A stretch of DNA of 64,000 nt from CAIWHR01 sp963734085 (GTDB taxonomy: Bacteria; Pseudomonadota; Gammaproteobacteria; Burkholderiales; Casimicrobiaceae). How positions within the stretch are numbered: the stretch's first letter is position 1; each line of letters starts with the position of its first letter. Both the position numbers and the translations under genes were made by a program. The DNA is taken from NCBI GenBank assembly GCA_963734085.1, contig CAVTFT010000007.1:1-64000 (forward strand), given 5' to 3'. This document shows positions 46,395-55,162 of the stretch, piece after piece. A model generated the notes under the pieces. It was given only the letters and a program-made list of their open reading frames with translations, was not told where the DNA came from and ran no database searches.

Positions 46395-47792
46395 TCAGCC
46401 CGCGACCTTGCGCTTGGCGAGCCGTTCCTCGAGGTAATGGATCGAAGTGCCGCCGCGCAGGAATTTCTCGTCCTGCAAGAGCTCCTGGTGCAGCGGAATG
46501 TTGGTCTTGATGCCCTCGATGATCATCTCGGAGAGCGCAATGCGCATGCGGGCGATCGCCTGCTCGCGCGAGTCACCGTAGGCAATCACCTTGCCCACCA
46601 GCGAGTCGTAATACGGCGGGACGAAATAGTTCTGGTAGATGTGCGAGTCGACCCGGATTCCCGGTCCGCCCGGCGCGTGATACGACGTGATCCGTCCGGG
46701 CGACGGCACGAAGGTGTAGGGGTCCTCGGCGTTGATCCGGCATTCGATCGCGTGGCCTTTGCGCACGAGGTCGCGCTGGCGGAAGCGCAGCTTCTGGCCG
46801 GCCGCGACGCGGATCTGCTCCTGCACGATGTCAATTCCGGTGACAAGCTCGGTCACCGGATGCTCGACCTGCACGCGGGTGTTCATCTCGATGAAGAAGA
46901 ACTCGTCGTCTTCGTAGAGGAACTCGAACGTGCCGGCGCCTCGGTAGCTGATCTTGCGGCAGGCGTCCGCGCACCGCTCGCCGATCCGGATCAGCGCGCG
47001 CGCCGAGACGCCGGGCGCGGGCGCTTCCTCGATGATCTTCTGGTGCCGGCGCTGCATCGAGCAATCGCGCTCGAAGAGGTAGACGGCGTTCTTATGCTCG
47101 TCGGCCAGCACCTGGATTTCGATGTGTCGGGGATTGCCGAGAAACTTCTCCATGTAGAGCACCGGGTTGCCGAATGCAGCCAGGGCCTCGGCCCGGGTCA
47201 GCGTCACCGCGGAGAGAAGCGCCGCCTCGGTGTGCACGACGCGCATCCCACGGCCCCCGCCGCCCCCCGACGCCTTGATGATCACGGGATAGCCGACGGT
47301 GCGCGCGATCCGAACGATTTCCTTCGGGTCCTCGGGCAGCGCACCCTCCGAGCCCGGCACGCACGGCACGCCAGCCTTCACCATCGCGGCCTTTGCGCTG
47401 ACCTTGTCTCCCATCAACCGGATCGTGTCGGCGCGCGGCCCGATGAACACAAATCCCGATCGCTCGACCTTTTCGGCGAAGTCGGCATTCTCCGAAAGGA
47501 AGCCGTAACCGGGATGGATGGCCTGTGCGTCGGTCACCTCGGCGGCGGCAATGATCGCCGGGACGTTGAGATAGCTCTGCGCGGACGGCGGCGGTCCGAT
47601 GCATACCGATTCGTCGGCGAGCCGCACGTACTTGGCCTCGCGGTCGGCCTCGGAATGGACGACGACCGTCTTGATGTTGAGCTCGCGGCACGCGCGCTGG
47701 ATGCGCAGCGCGATCTCACCCCGGTTGGCGATCAGGATCTTGCCGAACAGTTGATTCGGGTTCTTCGCGACCACGGGCGACGAAAGCGCCAA
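46395..47792 (-). CDS. accC: Acetyl-CoA carboxylase, biotin carboxylase subunit
   Basis: ATP-dependent carboxylation of biotin on AccB, first step of fatty-acid synthesis. N-terminal KILIANRGEIALRIQRACRE, ATP-grasp site with the Gly-rich loop GGGGRGMRVV, and catalytic FIEMNTRVQVEHPVTELVTG. Relatives begin a few residues before ILIANRG. TTG 47792, 1 bp from the accB stop, gives 465 aa with 16 extra residues; GTG 47774 or a CTG just before FGKILIA are alternatives, so the start is uncertain. Confidence 0.95.
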   Translation of the reverse strand: MALSSPVVAKNPNQLFGKILIANRGEIALRIQRACRELNIKTVVVHSEADREAKYVRLADESVCIGPPPSAQSYLNVPAIIAAAEVTDAQAIHPGYGFLSENADFAEKVERSGFVFIGPRADTIRLMGDKVSAKAAMVKAGVPCVPGSEGALPEDPKEIVRIARTVGYPVIIKASGGGGGRGMRVVHTEAALLSAVTLTRAEALAAFGNPVLYMEKFLGNPRHIEIQVLADEHKNAVYLFERDCSMQRRHQKIIEEAPAPGVSARALIRIGERCADACRKISYRGAGTFEFLYEDDEFFFIEMNTRVQVEHPVTELVTGIDIVQEQIRVAAGQKLRFRQRDLVRKGHAIECRINAEDPYTFVPSPGRITSYHAPGGPGIRVDSHIYQNYFVPPYYDSLVGKVIAYGDSREQAIARMRIALSEMIIEGIKTNIPLHQELLQDEKFLRGGTSIHYLEERLAKRKVAG

Positions 47793-47793
47793 A

Positions 47794-48252
<459 letters not shown>

Positions 48253-48447
48253 GCGTCATGGAATCGGGACCGAATCTTGAAGTTTGTCGCAGATGCCTTC
48301 AAATGTCCAGGATTGATGCAAGATGGCCGCAAACGCGGCGGTTTTCCGGGATTGGATCTAGCGGCATCGGTCCAATCGGGCAACACGGACGTCAGCAGCG
48401 CAGCAGAGCCAGGTCGGCCCTAACGACTCTCAAAAGATCGACGCAAT

Positions 48448-48987
48448 TCAAAGCAATTGACCGATGAAGTCGTTCAATCGCTCCTTTTTAATGGGCCCGA
48501 GTTGCGTATAAACGATCCGGCCGGCGCGATCGACGATGACTGTAAAGGGCAAAGCGCCTAGACGGTTGCCCAGGGTCTTCGACAGTTCGATCGCCCCGTA
48601 ACCGCCAAGCAGCGCCGGGTAGTTGAGGCCGATATCGGTTGCGAACTGCCGCACCTTGTCGGCTTCATCGACGGCGATCCCGACGAACTGCAGACCCTTG
48701 GGACCGAATTCCCGCTGCGCCTTCACGAACTCGGGCATCTCCTCGCGACACGGAGCGCACCATGTCGCCCAGAAATTGACGATCAGCAGCTTGCCCTTCC
48801 ATTGTCCCAAGGGCTGGTCCGTGCCCCCAAGATCCGGGAGCGAAACGGCCAATAGCGCCGCGGCGTCGCCTGCCGCCGACCCTTGCCCCGGCATAAAGCT
48901 CTGCCGCCCGTAATAGAGTCCGCCCGCAAGGGCAAGGACGCCGGTCAGCGCAAATACGCCGGAAAGGACGATTCGCCGAAGCGTCAT
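48448..48987 (-). CDS. TlpA-family thiol-disulfide reductase
   Basis: Membrane-anchored periplasmic thioredoxin-like protein of 179 aa from ATG 48987. N-terminal anchor (VFALTGVLALAGGLYYG), thioredoxin fold with active site WATWCAPCREEMPEF, and cis-Pro in LGALPFTVIVDRAG. It keeps substrates reduced, for example in cytochrome c maturation. 69 bp downstream of the DsbD-domain gene, which may supply electrons or share the pathway. Confidence 0.9.
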   Translation of the reverse strand: MTLRRIVLSGVFALTGVLALAGGLYYGRQSFMPGQGSAAGDAAALLAVSLPDLGGTDQPLGQWKGKLLIVNFWATWCAPCREEMPEFVKAQREFGPKGLQFVGIAVDEADKVRQFATDIGLNYPALLGGYGAIELSKTLGNRLGALPFTVIVDRAGRIVYTQLGPIKKERLNDFIGQLL

Positions 48988-49056
48988 CAGTGTCTAGAAG
49001 TGAGTGCTCACATAAACGCCTGATCAGACTTCATCAAACGATGGACCGACGCAACG

Positions 49057-49581
49057 TTACTTGAACAAGGACTTCTTCGCCGGGGACGCGTCCACGATCG
49101 GACCCGGGGGTCCACCTGCGGCCGGCAACACGACCGTCACTTTCTGGATTTGCGGCGGGTAGCAGACGCCGATGTCGGCGCAGCCCTGCGATTCGGCGCT
49201 CACCGTCACCGACTGGACCGTGGCGGCCTGACCGAGCGGAAGCCGGACCACGAGCTGGTTGCGATAGGTCTCCACTTTGCCGAAGAACTCGTCCTCCTTG
49301 ATCTTGCCCGGAGGCAGCGCAACCGGACCCAGCGTTGCCGGTGCCAGCGCAAACTTGAGTTTTTCGCGGTACAGGTAGTACCCGTCGGCAATCACGAACC
49401 GCGCTTCGACGGTCCGCTCGTCGAGGCCGCGCGCGCTGAACGCAAACGCCCGTTCGTTGGGAAGCAGGTCCGCCTGACCGAGCGCACCAAGCGGCGACGC
49501 TCCGAGCGCCGCGACAATCGCGGCCGCGACCATTCCGGTGAGCCCGAGCCGCAAGCGTCGGCGTGCTCGAGCGTCATCCAC
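49057..49581 (-). CDS. DsbD N-terminal-domain protein (stand-alone)
   Basis: Periplasmic thiol-exchange domain, 174 aa from GTG 49581, which overlaps the cutA stop (GTGGATGA). Signal segment (LGLTGMVAAAIVAALGASP), then the DsbD-alpha domain with FVIADGYYLYREKLKFAL and the paired Cys in ESQGCADIGVCYPP. Full-length DsbD also has a TM domain and a thioredoxin domain (~570 aa); neither follows here, since the frame ends with LFK and tlpA is next. Confidence 0.85.
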   Translation of the reverse strand: MDDARARRRLRLGLTGMVAAAIVAALGASPLGALGQADLLPNERAFAFSARGLDERTVEARFVIADGYYLYREKLKFALAPATLGPVALPPGKIKEDEFFGKVETYRNQLVVRLPLGQAATVQSVTVSAESQGCADIGVCYPPQIQKVTVVLPAAGGPPGPIVDASPAKKSLFK

Positions 49582-49900
49582 CGGCCGTTTCAGTGCCGAT
49601 CCAGTCGAGGTAACCGGGAAGACCATGGGCTAGGGGGACACCGAGAATTTCCGGAAGTTCGTAAGGATGCCGCGCCACGATGAAGGCTTCGACCTCGGCA
49701 TACCTTTCGGTGCGGGTCTTGATCGCGACCGGCACTTCCCGCGCAGTTTCGATCTCCCCGCGCCAGTGATAGAGTGATTCCGCCGGCGCCCCAATGCTGA
49801 CGCAGGCGGCGAGCCGCGCCTCGACGAGCGCGCGGGCGAGCGCCCGGGCCGATGCGCGGTCGGGCATTTGCGTCAGCACCAGAATCGCGGCAGCGGGCAA
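49574..49900 (-). CDS. cutA: Divalent cation tolerance protein CutA
   Basis: Small trimeric PII-like protein linked to copper tolerance. TTG 49900 gives 108 aa, the family length, with LVEARLAACVSIGAPAESLY, YHWRGEIETAREVPVAIKT and VARHPYELPEILGVPL, all characteristic. The later ATG (49864 region) would cut into the first strand. The start is only 9 bp from the divergent fxsA ATG. The stop overlaps the next gene. Confidence 0.9.
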   Translation of the reverse strand: MPAAAILVLTQMPDRASARALARALVEARLAACVSIGAPAESLYHWRGEIETAREVPVAIKTRTERYAEVEAFIVARHPYELPEILGVPLAHGLPGYLDWIGTETAGG

Positions 49901-49909
49901 GGAGTCCCC

Positions 49910-50308
49910 ATGCGTTTCATCGTGTTGTCGATTGTACTGGCTTTCCCGCTGCTCGATCTCTTCGTCACGGTGCGCTTCGCGCGCTGGACCGGCGTCCCCG
50001 TGTGGATCTGGCTCGGCCTGTCGACGGTTGCGGGATTCCTGCTTCTGCGCAACGAGCGTCTCGCCTTCCGGGCGAAGACGCTGGCCGCGATGCACGGCGA
50101 GCAATCGCTGCTGCGCGGGCTCCTCGACAGTGGACGCAAGGTGCTGGCGGGCTTCCTGTTCCTGCTCCCAGGCGTGGTCAGCGATCTGATTGCGTTGCTG
50201 CTGCTCGCGCTGCCGCTCAACGTCGGGCGGGGATTGGGCCCGCTGCCGGCGACGGCCGGGCGCTCGCGTGGCGGCGACCTTGACGGCGACTATCGGCGAC
50301 TCGACTGA
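49910..50308 (+). CDS. fxsA: FxsA family membrane protein
   Basis: Inner-membrane protein of 132 aa from ATG 49910, preceded by GGAG. Three hydrophobic segments: VLSIVLAFPLLDLFVTV, VWIWLGLSTVAGFLLL and the conserved KVLAGFLFLLPGVVSDLIAL. In E. coli FxsA overproduction relieves phage T7 exclusion by F plasmid; its normal role is unknown. The C-terminus is short and charged. Confidence 0.9.
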   Translation: MRFIVLSIVLAFPLLDLFVTVRFARWTGVPVWIWLGLSTVAGFLLLRNERLAFRAKTLAAMHGEQSLLRGLLDSGRKVLAGFLFLLPGVVSDLIALLLLALPLNVGRGLGPLPATAGRSRGGDLDGDYRRLD

Positions 50309-50469
50309 TCGTTGCGCCGGCGCGGCCTCCGATCCAGTTGTGAATGTCGTAATGCCGAGATGTCGGCCGCCTGCGCCGACTCGCCCCGGTCGCATCCCCG
50401 CGCGCTACCCGCGCGCGGTTCGGCCTCCGCACCACCAAGGAATACGCGCGCCGTGCTGTCGGCCTCCGA

Positions 50470-50544
50470 ACGCGACTCGCGATTGCTCGGATCCCCACGC
50501 GCTGCCCGCGCGCGGGGCCCCTGCTCGCCGCTCGCGCGTTCCCC
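50470..50544 (-). repeat. GC-rich dispersed intergenic repeat, copy B
   Basis: Reverse-complement partner of 39166-39238 (about 90% identical by eye over ~73 bp). It lies in the 255-bp gap between fxsA and lgt. Adjoining sequence (50340-50460) repeats related GC-rich motifs (CGGAGGCCGA-like units), some of which recur at 53708-53915. Confidence 0.65.
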
Positions 50545-50563
50545 TGCTCGCGGCCTCGCGTCG

Positions 50564-51379
50564 CTACTTCAACCGATCGAGCACCGTCGGTTCGGATTTG
50601 CCGGCACGCAGATACGCCCAGACCATCATCGCGACGCCGGCGACGATCATCGGCAGCGACAGCCACTGGCCCATCGTCCAGCCGAGCGCAAGAAAACCCA
50701 GAAAACTGTCGGGCTCGCGCGCGTATTCGACGGCGAAGCGGCACGCGCCGTAGCCGATCAGGAACAGGCCCGACGCCGCGCCCAGCGGTCGCCTTCGGCG
50801 CGTGTAGAACCACAGGACAGCGAACAGCAGCAGGCCCTCCGCAGCAAACTCATAGAGCTGCGACGGATGCCGCGGCTCGGGTCCTGCCTGCGGGAACACC
50901 ATCGCCCAGGGAACGCTGGTAACGCGTCCCCAGAGCTCGCCGTTGATGAAGTTGCCGAGCCGTCCGGCGGCAAGTCCCAGCGGGATCAATGGCGCGACGA
51001 AATCGGTGACGTCGAGCCAGCGCTTGCCGCGCCAGCGCGAAAACAGCCACAGCGCGATCAGCACGCCCAGGAACCCGCCGTGGAAGCTCATCCCGCCCTG
51101 CCATACAGCGAGGATCTCGAGCGGATGCGCGAGGTAGTAGAGCGGCTTGTAGAACAGCACGTAGCCGAGACGCCCACCCAGAATCACGCCGAACACGCCG
51201 TACAAAAGCATGTCGTCGACGTCGCGCGGATGCCAGCCGGTGAGCAGGTTCTGGCGGGCGCGGACCTTTCCCAGCACCACGAACAGCACGAACCCGACGA
51301 GATACATGAGCCCGTACCACCGGACGGCGATCGGACCGATCTCGAAGGCGACCGGATCGAATTGCGGATGAACGAGCAT
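50564..51379 (-). CDS. lgt: Prolipoprotein diacylglyceryl transferase
   Basis: Inner-membrane enzyme that adds diacylglycerol to the lipobox Cys of prolipoproteins. 271 aa, seven TM helices. Signature residues are present: SFHGGFLGVLIALW (essential His), AAGRLGNFINGELWGR (Lgt signature with Arg) and RHPSQLYEF. Divergent from ilvD. Starts ATG 51379; the upstream region holds a minus-strand TATAAT at 51425-51430. Confidence 0.95.
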   Translation of the reverse strand: MLVHPQFDPVAFEIGPIAVRWYGLMYLVGFVLFVVLGKVRARQNLLTGWHPRDVDDMLLYGVFGVILGGRLGYVLFYKPLYYLAHPLEILAVWQGGMSFHGGFLGVLIALWLFSRWRGKRWLDVTDFVAPLIPLGLAAGRLGNFINGELWGRVTSVPWAMVFPQAGPEPRHPSQLYEFAAEGLLLFAVLWFYTRRRRPLGAASGLFLIGYGACRFAVEYAREPDSFLGFLALGWTMGQWLSLPMIVAGVAMMVWAYLRAGKSEPTVLDRLK

Positions 51380-51424
51380 CGGGAAAGGAGATGGTGGTGG
51401 GACGCGCTAAAATCGGGCGGTCCG

Positions 51425-51430
51425 ATTATA
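51425..51430 (-). promoter_or_regulatory. -10 box candidate for lgt in the lgt-ilvD divergent region
   Basis: TATAAT on the minus strand, 46 bp upstream of the lgt ATG. On the plus strand TAAAAT at 51408-51413 may serve ilvD (start 51493). No strong -35 hexamers in this GC-rich context. Confidence 0.4.
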
Positions 51431-51492
51431 CGAGAGGCCGGCTCAATGACCTGCCGGCCTCGCCTTCGACGAGTCGCCCGCGCGGAGCCTCC

Positions 51493-53172
51493 ATGCCGTT
51501 GAACCGCCGTTCCAGGATCATCACCCAGGGTGTGGCCCGCTCGCCCAACCGCGCGATGCTGCGCGCAGTCGGGTTCGGCGACGGCGATTTCGAGAAGCCG
51601 ATCATCGGCGTCGCCAACGGCCACAGCACGATGAACCCGTGCAACGCGGGCATTCAGCCGCTCGTCGACCGCGCGATGACAATGTTGAAGGCGGCCGGGG
51701 CGATGCCGCAGGTCTTCGGCTTTCCGACGGTCACCGACGGCATCGGCATGGGCACCGAAGGGATGAAGTACTCGCTCGTGTCACGCGAAGTGATCGCCGA
51801 TTCGATCGAGGTCGCCGTGCAGGGTCAGCTGATGGACGGCGTGCTGTGCGTGGGCGGCTGCGACAAGAACATGCCCGGCAGCATGATGGCGATGGCGCGG
51901 ATCAACGTGCCCGGCATCTTCGTCTACGCCGGCACGATCAAGCCGGGCTTCTGGAAGGGCGAGAAGCTGACGATCGTCTCCCCGTTCGAGGCCGTCGGCG
52001 CGTACACCGCCGGCAAGATGACGAAGGAGGATTACGACGGCATCGAGCGCAACGCGTGTCCGACGGTCGGTGCGTGCGGCGGTCAATACACGGCGAACAC
52101 GATGAGCTCGTCGTTCGAGGCGCTCGGCATGAGCCTGCTCGGCAGCTCGCAGATGGCTTCGCCCGATCCGGAGAAGGCCGACTCCGCCGGCGAATCCGCG
52201 CGCGTGCTGGTCGATGCCGTAAAGCGGGACCTGAAGCCGCGCGACATCATCACCCGAAAATCGATCGAGAACGCGATCTCGCTGGTGATGGCGACCGGCG
52301 GCTCGACCAACGCGGTGCTGCACTATCTCGCCATCGCGCAGGCCGCGGGCGTCGAATGGACGATCGATGATTTCGAGCGGATCAGGAAGCGCGTTCCGGT
52401 GCTGTGCGAGCTCAAGCCGTCCGGACGTTTCGTCGCGGTCGATTTTCACCGCGCCGGCGGCGTCCCGCAGGTGCTGAAGATGCTGCTCGCGCAGGATCGT
52501 CTGCACGGCGACTGCGTGACGATCACCGGGCGCACGATGGCCGAAGAGCTCGAGCGCGTGCCGGCGGAGCCGCGCCCCGACCAGGAAGTGATCCGCCCGT
52601 GGTCGAAGCCGATGTATGCGCAAGGGCATCTCGCGATTCTCAAGGGCAATCTTGCGCCGGAAGGCTGCGTCGCCAAGATCACCGGCCTCAAGAACCCGGC
52701 GATCACCGGCCCCGCGCGCGTCTTCGATTCGGAGCCCGCCGTCATGGACGCGATCCTCGCGGAGAAGATCAAGCCGGGCGACGTCATCGTCATTCGCTAC
52801 GAAGGGCCGAAAGGCGGCCCGGGGATGCAGGAAATGCTGGCGCCGACTTCCGCGTTGATCGGACAAGGGCTCGGCGAGTCGGTCGGGCTCATCACCGATG
52901 GCCGCTTCTCGGGCGGCACGTGGGGAATGGTCGTCGGCCACGTGGCGCCGGAAGCGTACGTCGGCGGCCCGATCGCGCTGATCGAAGAAGGCGATTCGAT
53001 AACGATCGACGCGCACCGACTGCTTCTCCAGTTGAACGTCGGCGACGACCTGCTCGCGCGCCGCCGCGCGAAATGGCGGCCGCCGGCGCCGCGATACACG
53101 CGCGGGGTAATGGCGAAGTACATGCGCCTCGTGTCGACGGCAAGCCGGGGCGCCGTCACCGATGACGGCTGA
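51493..53172 (+). CDS. ilvD: Dihydroxy-acid dehydratase
   Basis: Iron-sulfur enzyme of valine, isoleucine and pantothenate synthesis. 559 aa from ATG 51493, preceded by GGAG and giving the usual PLNRRSRIITQGVARSPNRA; an ATG at 51391 would add 34 unrelated residues. Cluster ligand regions GVLCVGGCDKNMPGSMMAM and NACPTVGACGGQYTANTMS are present, and the C-terminal signature LITDGRFSGGTWGMVVGHV. Overlaps the next gene by 11 bp if that starts at 53162. Confidence 0.96.
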   Translation: MPLNRRSRIITQGVARSPNRAMLRAVGFGDGDFEKPIIGVANGHSTMNPCNAGIQPLVDRAMTMLKAAGAMPQVFGFPTVTDGIGMGTEGMKYSLVSREVIADSIEVAVQGQLMDGVLCVGGCDKNMPGSMMAMARINVPGIFVYAGTIKPGFWKGEKLTIVSPFEAVGAYTAGKMTKEDYDGIERNACPTVGACGGQYTANTMSSSFEALGMSLLGSSQMASPDPEKADSAGESARVLVDAVKRDLKPRDIITRKSIENAISLVMATGGSTNAVLHYLAIAQAAGVEWTIDDFERIRKRVPVLCELKPSGRFVAVDFHRAGGVPQVLKMLLAQDRLHGDCVTITGRTMAEELERVPAEPRPDQEVIRPWSKPMYAQGHLAILKGNLAPEGCVAKITGLKNPAITGPARVFDSEPAVMDAILAEKIKPGDVIVIRYEGPKGGPGMQEMLAPTSALIGQGLGESVGLITDGRFSGGTWGMVVGHVAPEAYVGGPIALIEEGDSITIDAHRLLLQLNVGDDLLARRRAKWRPPAPRYTRGVMAKYMRLVSTASRGAVTDDG

Positions 53173-53707
53173 TCGAGGCGCGCGAGGGGTGACTGACCGG
53201 GACATGGGCTACGAACCGGCAAAGCCCTTGTCGGCATCCGCGCAGCGGGTCCAGGATGCGCTCACGGCCGCCGGCATCGCGACGACGGTCGTCGAGTACG
53301 CGGCGTCCGCGCGCACGTCGGCAGAGGCCGCCCGCTTGCTGGGCTGCACGGTCGGCGAGATCGCCAAGTCGCTGGTATTCCGGCAGGGTGATGCCGGGGC
53401 GGCGCTGGTCATCGCGAGCGGCGCGAACCGCGTCGACCTCACGAAGCTCGCGGCGATCCTCGGCCAGACGCCGGGCAAGGCGGACGCCGATTTCGTCCGC
53501 GAGGTCACCGGCTATGCCATCGGCGGCATCCCTCCGCTTGCGCATGCGACGCGGCTCACCGCGATCGTCGACCGCGACCTGCTGCGCTACGACCTCGTCT
53601 ACGCGGCCGGCGGCACGCCGAACGCGATGTTCCCGATCCGCCCGAACGATCTCGTTCACGTCGCGGGGGGAACAGTCGCCGATGTCGCACTGTTGACGCA
53701 CACATGA
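53162..53707 (+). CDS. YbaK/EbsC family aminoacyl-tRNA deacylase
   Basis: Free-standing editing protein that hydrolyses mischarged tRNA (YbaK/ProX group). Up to 181 aa; the conserved part starts around residue 15 (ATG 53204). Motifs: GCTVGEIAKSLVF with the conserved Lys, LVIASGANRVDLTKL, and GIPPLAHATRLTAIVD followed by DLVYAAGGTPNAMFPI, which are typical. Overlap with ilvD suggests coupling, but a functional link is not known. Confidence 0.88.
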   Translation: MTADRGARGVTDRDMGYEPAKPLSASAQRVQDALTAAGIATTVVEYAASARTSAEAARLLGCTVGEIAKSLVFRQGDAGAALVIASGANRVDLTKLAAILGQTPGKADADFVREVTGYAIGGIPPLAHATRLTAIVDRDLLRYDLVYAAGGTPNAMFPIRPNDLVHVAGGTVADVALLTHT

Positions 53708-53915
53708 GCGGGACGCACGCGCGAGCAGGGCGAAGCCAAGGAGCGGAGCTCGCGTCTGCGAGCGCGGGCGGCGGCCGACCCCGAGTGGTACCGAAGACAG
53801 CACAATGGCGCGGAGGCCGCGGCGAAGCACAGACCCGAAGCTCGCGTCGGCGAGCGATTGTGGGAGCCCGACGCCGAGGCATTACGAGGTCCGCCGCCCG
53901 CGCGGAGGCCGAGGC
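53708..53915 (+). repeat. GC-rich intergenic repeat, possible diverged copy C
   Basis: A 208-bp gap made of imperfect GC-rich repeats: units resembling GCGGAGGCCGCGG (53810s) and GCGGAGGCCGAGGC (53901-53914), and two similar stretches containing CTCGCGTC-GCGAGCG. A GCATTACGA motif (53877 area) is shared with the reverse complement near 50345-50355. Homology with copies A and B is suggestive only. Confidence 0.4.
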
Positions 53916-54644
53916 ATGATCGAACGTTCCGTCACGGTCACCGCGCTCGCCGCGACCGCGGCAACGGCGATCGCCGCGATCCTCGTCGGATGCGCAACCG
54001 GCACGTCTGGCGGCGAGCCGGGGCCGCCCGCCGCTGCGCCCAGCTACCGCGTCGGCGACCGCTGGGTCTATCACGCGGTCGACGGCTTCCGCGTGAAGAC
54101 CGTCTGGGACGAGACGCACGAGATCATCTCGATCGGACCGGAAGGAATCACCGTGCGCGTGACCGCCAAGGGACCGTCCACCGACGTCGTGCGGACCGAA
54201 AAATGGTCGGCCCCCGGCGTCGTGGTCGAGGGCGCGGTCTACGAGCACGAGACCGATCGCTTCGACCCGCCGCTGATCCGCTACAAGTTCCCGCTGTCAT
54301 CGGGGGAATCGTGGAACCAGCGCATCCACGATCTCAACAAGCCGCCTGGTCCGTATGGCCCGATCGTTCGCCACGTCACGGTCGACGGCTCCGAGAAGGT
54401 GACGACGCCGGCCGGAACGTTCGACGCAATCCGGATGCGCGTCATCATGGATCTCGATGACGAAACGTTCTGGCGCTCGGCGACGAATTGCAACAACGTG
54501 ATCTGGTACGCGCCGGCGCTCGGCGCTGCGGTGCGCGAGCACGACGAGTCGAAGTGGCGCGAGAAAAGCGAAAACGGCGCCGCCGTCTATCACCCCGGCC
54601 AGTACATGGACGTGGAGCTCGTGTCGTACACGCGGGGCCGCTAG
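53916..54644 (+). CDS. Hypothetical lipoprotein (242 aa)
   Basis: Begins at ATG 53916 (GAGGC just upstream) with a lipoprotein signal: ATAATAIAAILVGCATG, lipobox ILVGC. The mature part is beta-rich and periplasmic (SYRVGDRWVYHAVDGFRV; ITVRVTAKGPSTDVVRT; VTTPAGTFDAIRMRVIM), similar in style to DUF3108-like envelope proteins with the VGDRW and TPAGTFD motifs. Function unknown. Its stop overlaps the convergent TfoX-like gene by 4 bp. Confidence 0.8.
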   Translation: MIERSVTVTALAATAATAIAAILVGCATGTSGGEPGPPAAAPSYRVGDRWVYHAVDGFRVKTVWDETHEIISIGPEGITVRVTAKGPSTDVVRTEKWSAPGVVVEGAVYEHETDRFDPPLIRYKFPLSSGESWNQRIHDLNKPPGPYGPIVRHVTVDGSEKVTTPAGTFDAIRMRVIMDLDDETFWRSATNCNNVIWYAPALGAAVREHDESKWREKSENGAAVYHPGQYMDVELVSYTRGR

Positions 54645-55033
54645 CTGGTCGGCTTCGCGGAGCGGCGGCGCGTCGCTGCGGATCGTGCCGGCGGTGGCGC
54701 GCGCTTCCGCTTCGCCAGCGCCGCGGCGATGGCGAGGTGAAGCCAGCGCTCCATCTCGGCGCCGCTCTCCAGCGCCTCGTCCGGCGCGCGGCGGTATTGC
54801 GTGGGCGTCGGTCGCCCGTCCTTCGCCCGGTAGACGAATCTCGGCAGGTCGAGCGCATCGAACGCGGCGGCGCGCTCCGCGTCGCACTTGAGATAGAGGA
54901 CGTCGTCGACGACGATCGCGACGAAGAGGCCGTCGACGTAGATCCCGTGGCCCCCGAACATCGCCTTGACGACCGCACGCGCCGGCCGCATCGTCTCGAC
55001 GACGTGGGCGACGAAGTCCTTCGTGTTCGGCAT
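54641..55033 (-). CDS. TfoX/Sxy N-terminal domain protein
   Basis: A 130-aa cytoplasmic protein of the TfoX N-terminal family (KAMFGGHGIYVDGLFVAIVVD, YLKCDAERAAAFDAL, then YRRAPDEALESGAEME). Full TfoX/Sxy proteins, competence regulators, also have a C-terminal HHH domain, absent here; a basic tail (KRKRAPPPARSAATRRRSA) follows instead. A role in competence should not be assumed. Confidence 0.88.
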   Translation of the reverse strand: MPNTKDFVAHVVETMRPARAVVKAMFGGHGIYVDGLFVAIVVDDVLYLKCDAERAAAFDALDLPRFVYRAKDGRPTPTQYRRAPDEALESGAEMERWLHLAIAAALAKRKRAPPPARSAATRRRSAKPTS

Positions 55034-55162
55034 CGGCGCACCTCACTGCGGGCGATCGGAGACGCTTTCCCACCGATCCCTGGCGAGCGAAGTGTAAGGG
55101 ACAAATGCGCCGAATCTAGCCACGAGCTCCCTTCGTAGTCAACGCGAAGGCAAGACCAACCC

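Noticed and set aside
48253..48447. Possible tRNA or small RNA between accB and tlpA
   Set aside because: No cloverleaf, no terminator-like hairpin with a T run; best explained as the accB promoter region.
54641..55033. Competence regulator TfoX
   Set aside because: Only the N-terminal domain is present and no other competence genes are in the window, so it is named by domain only.
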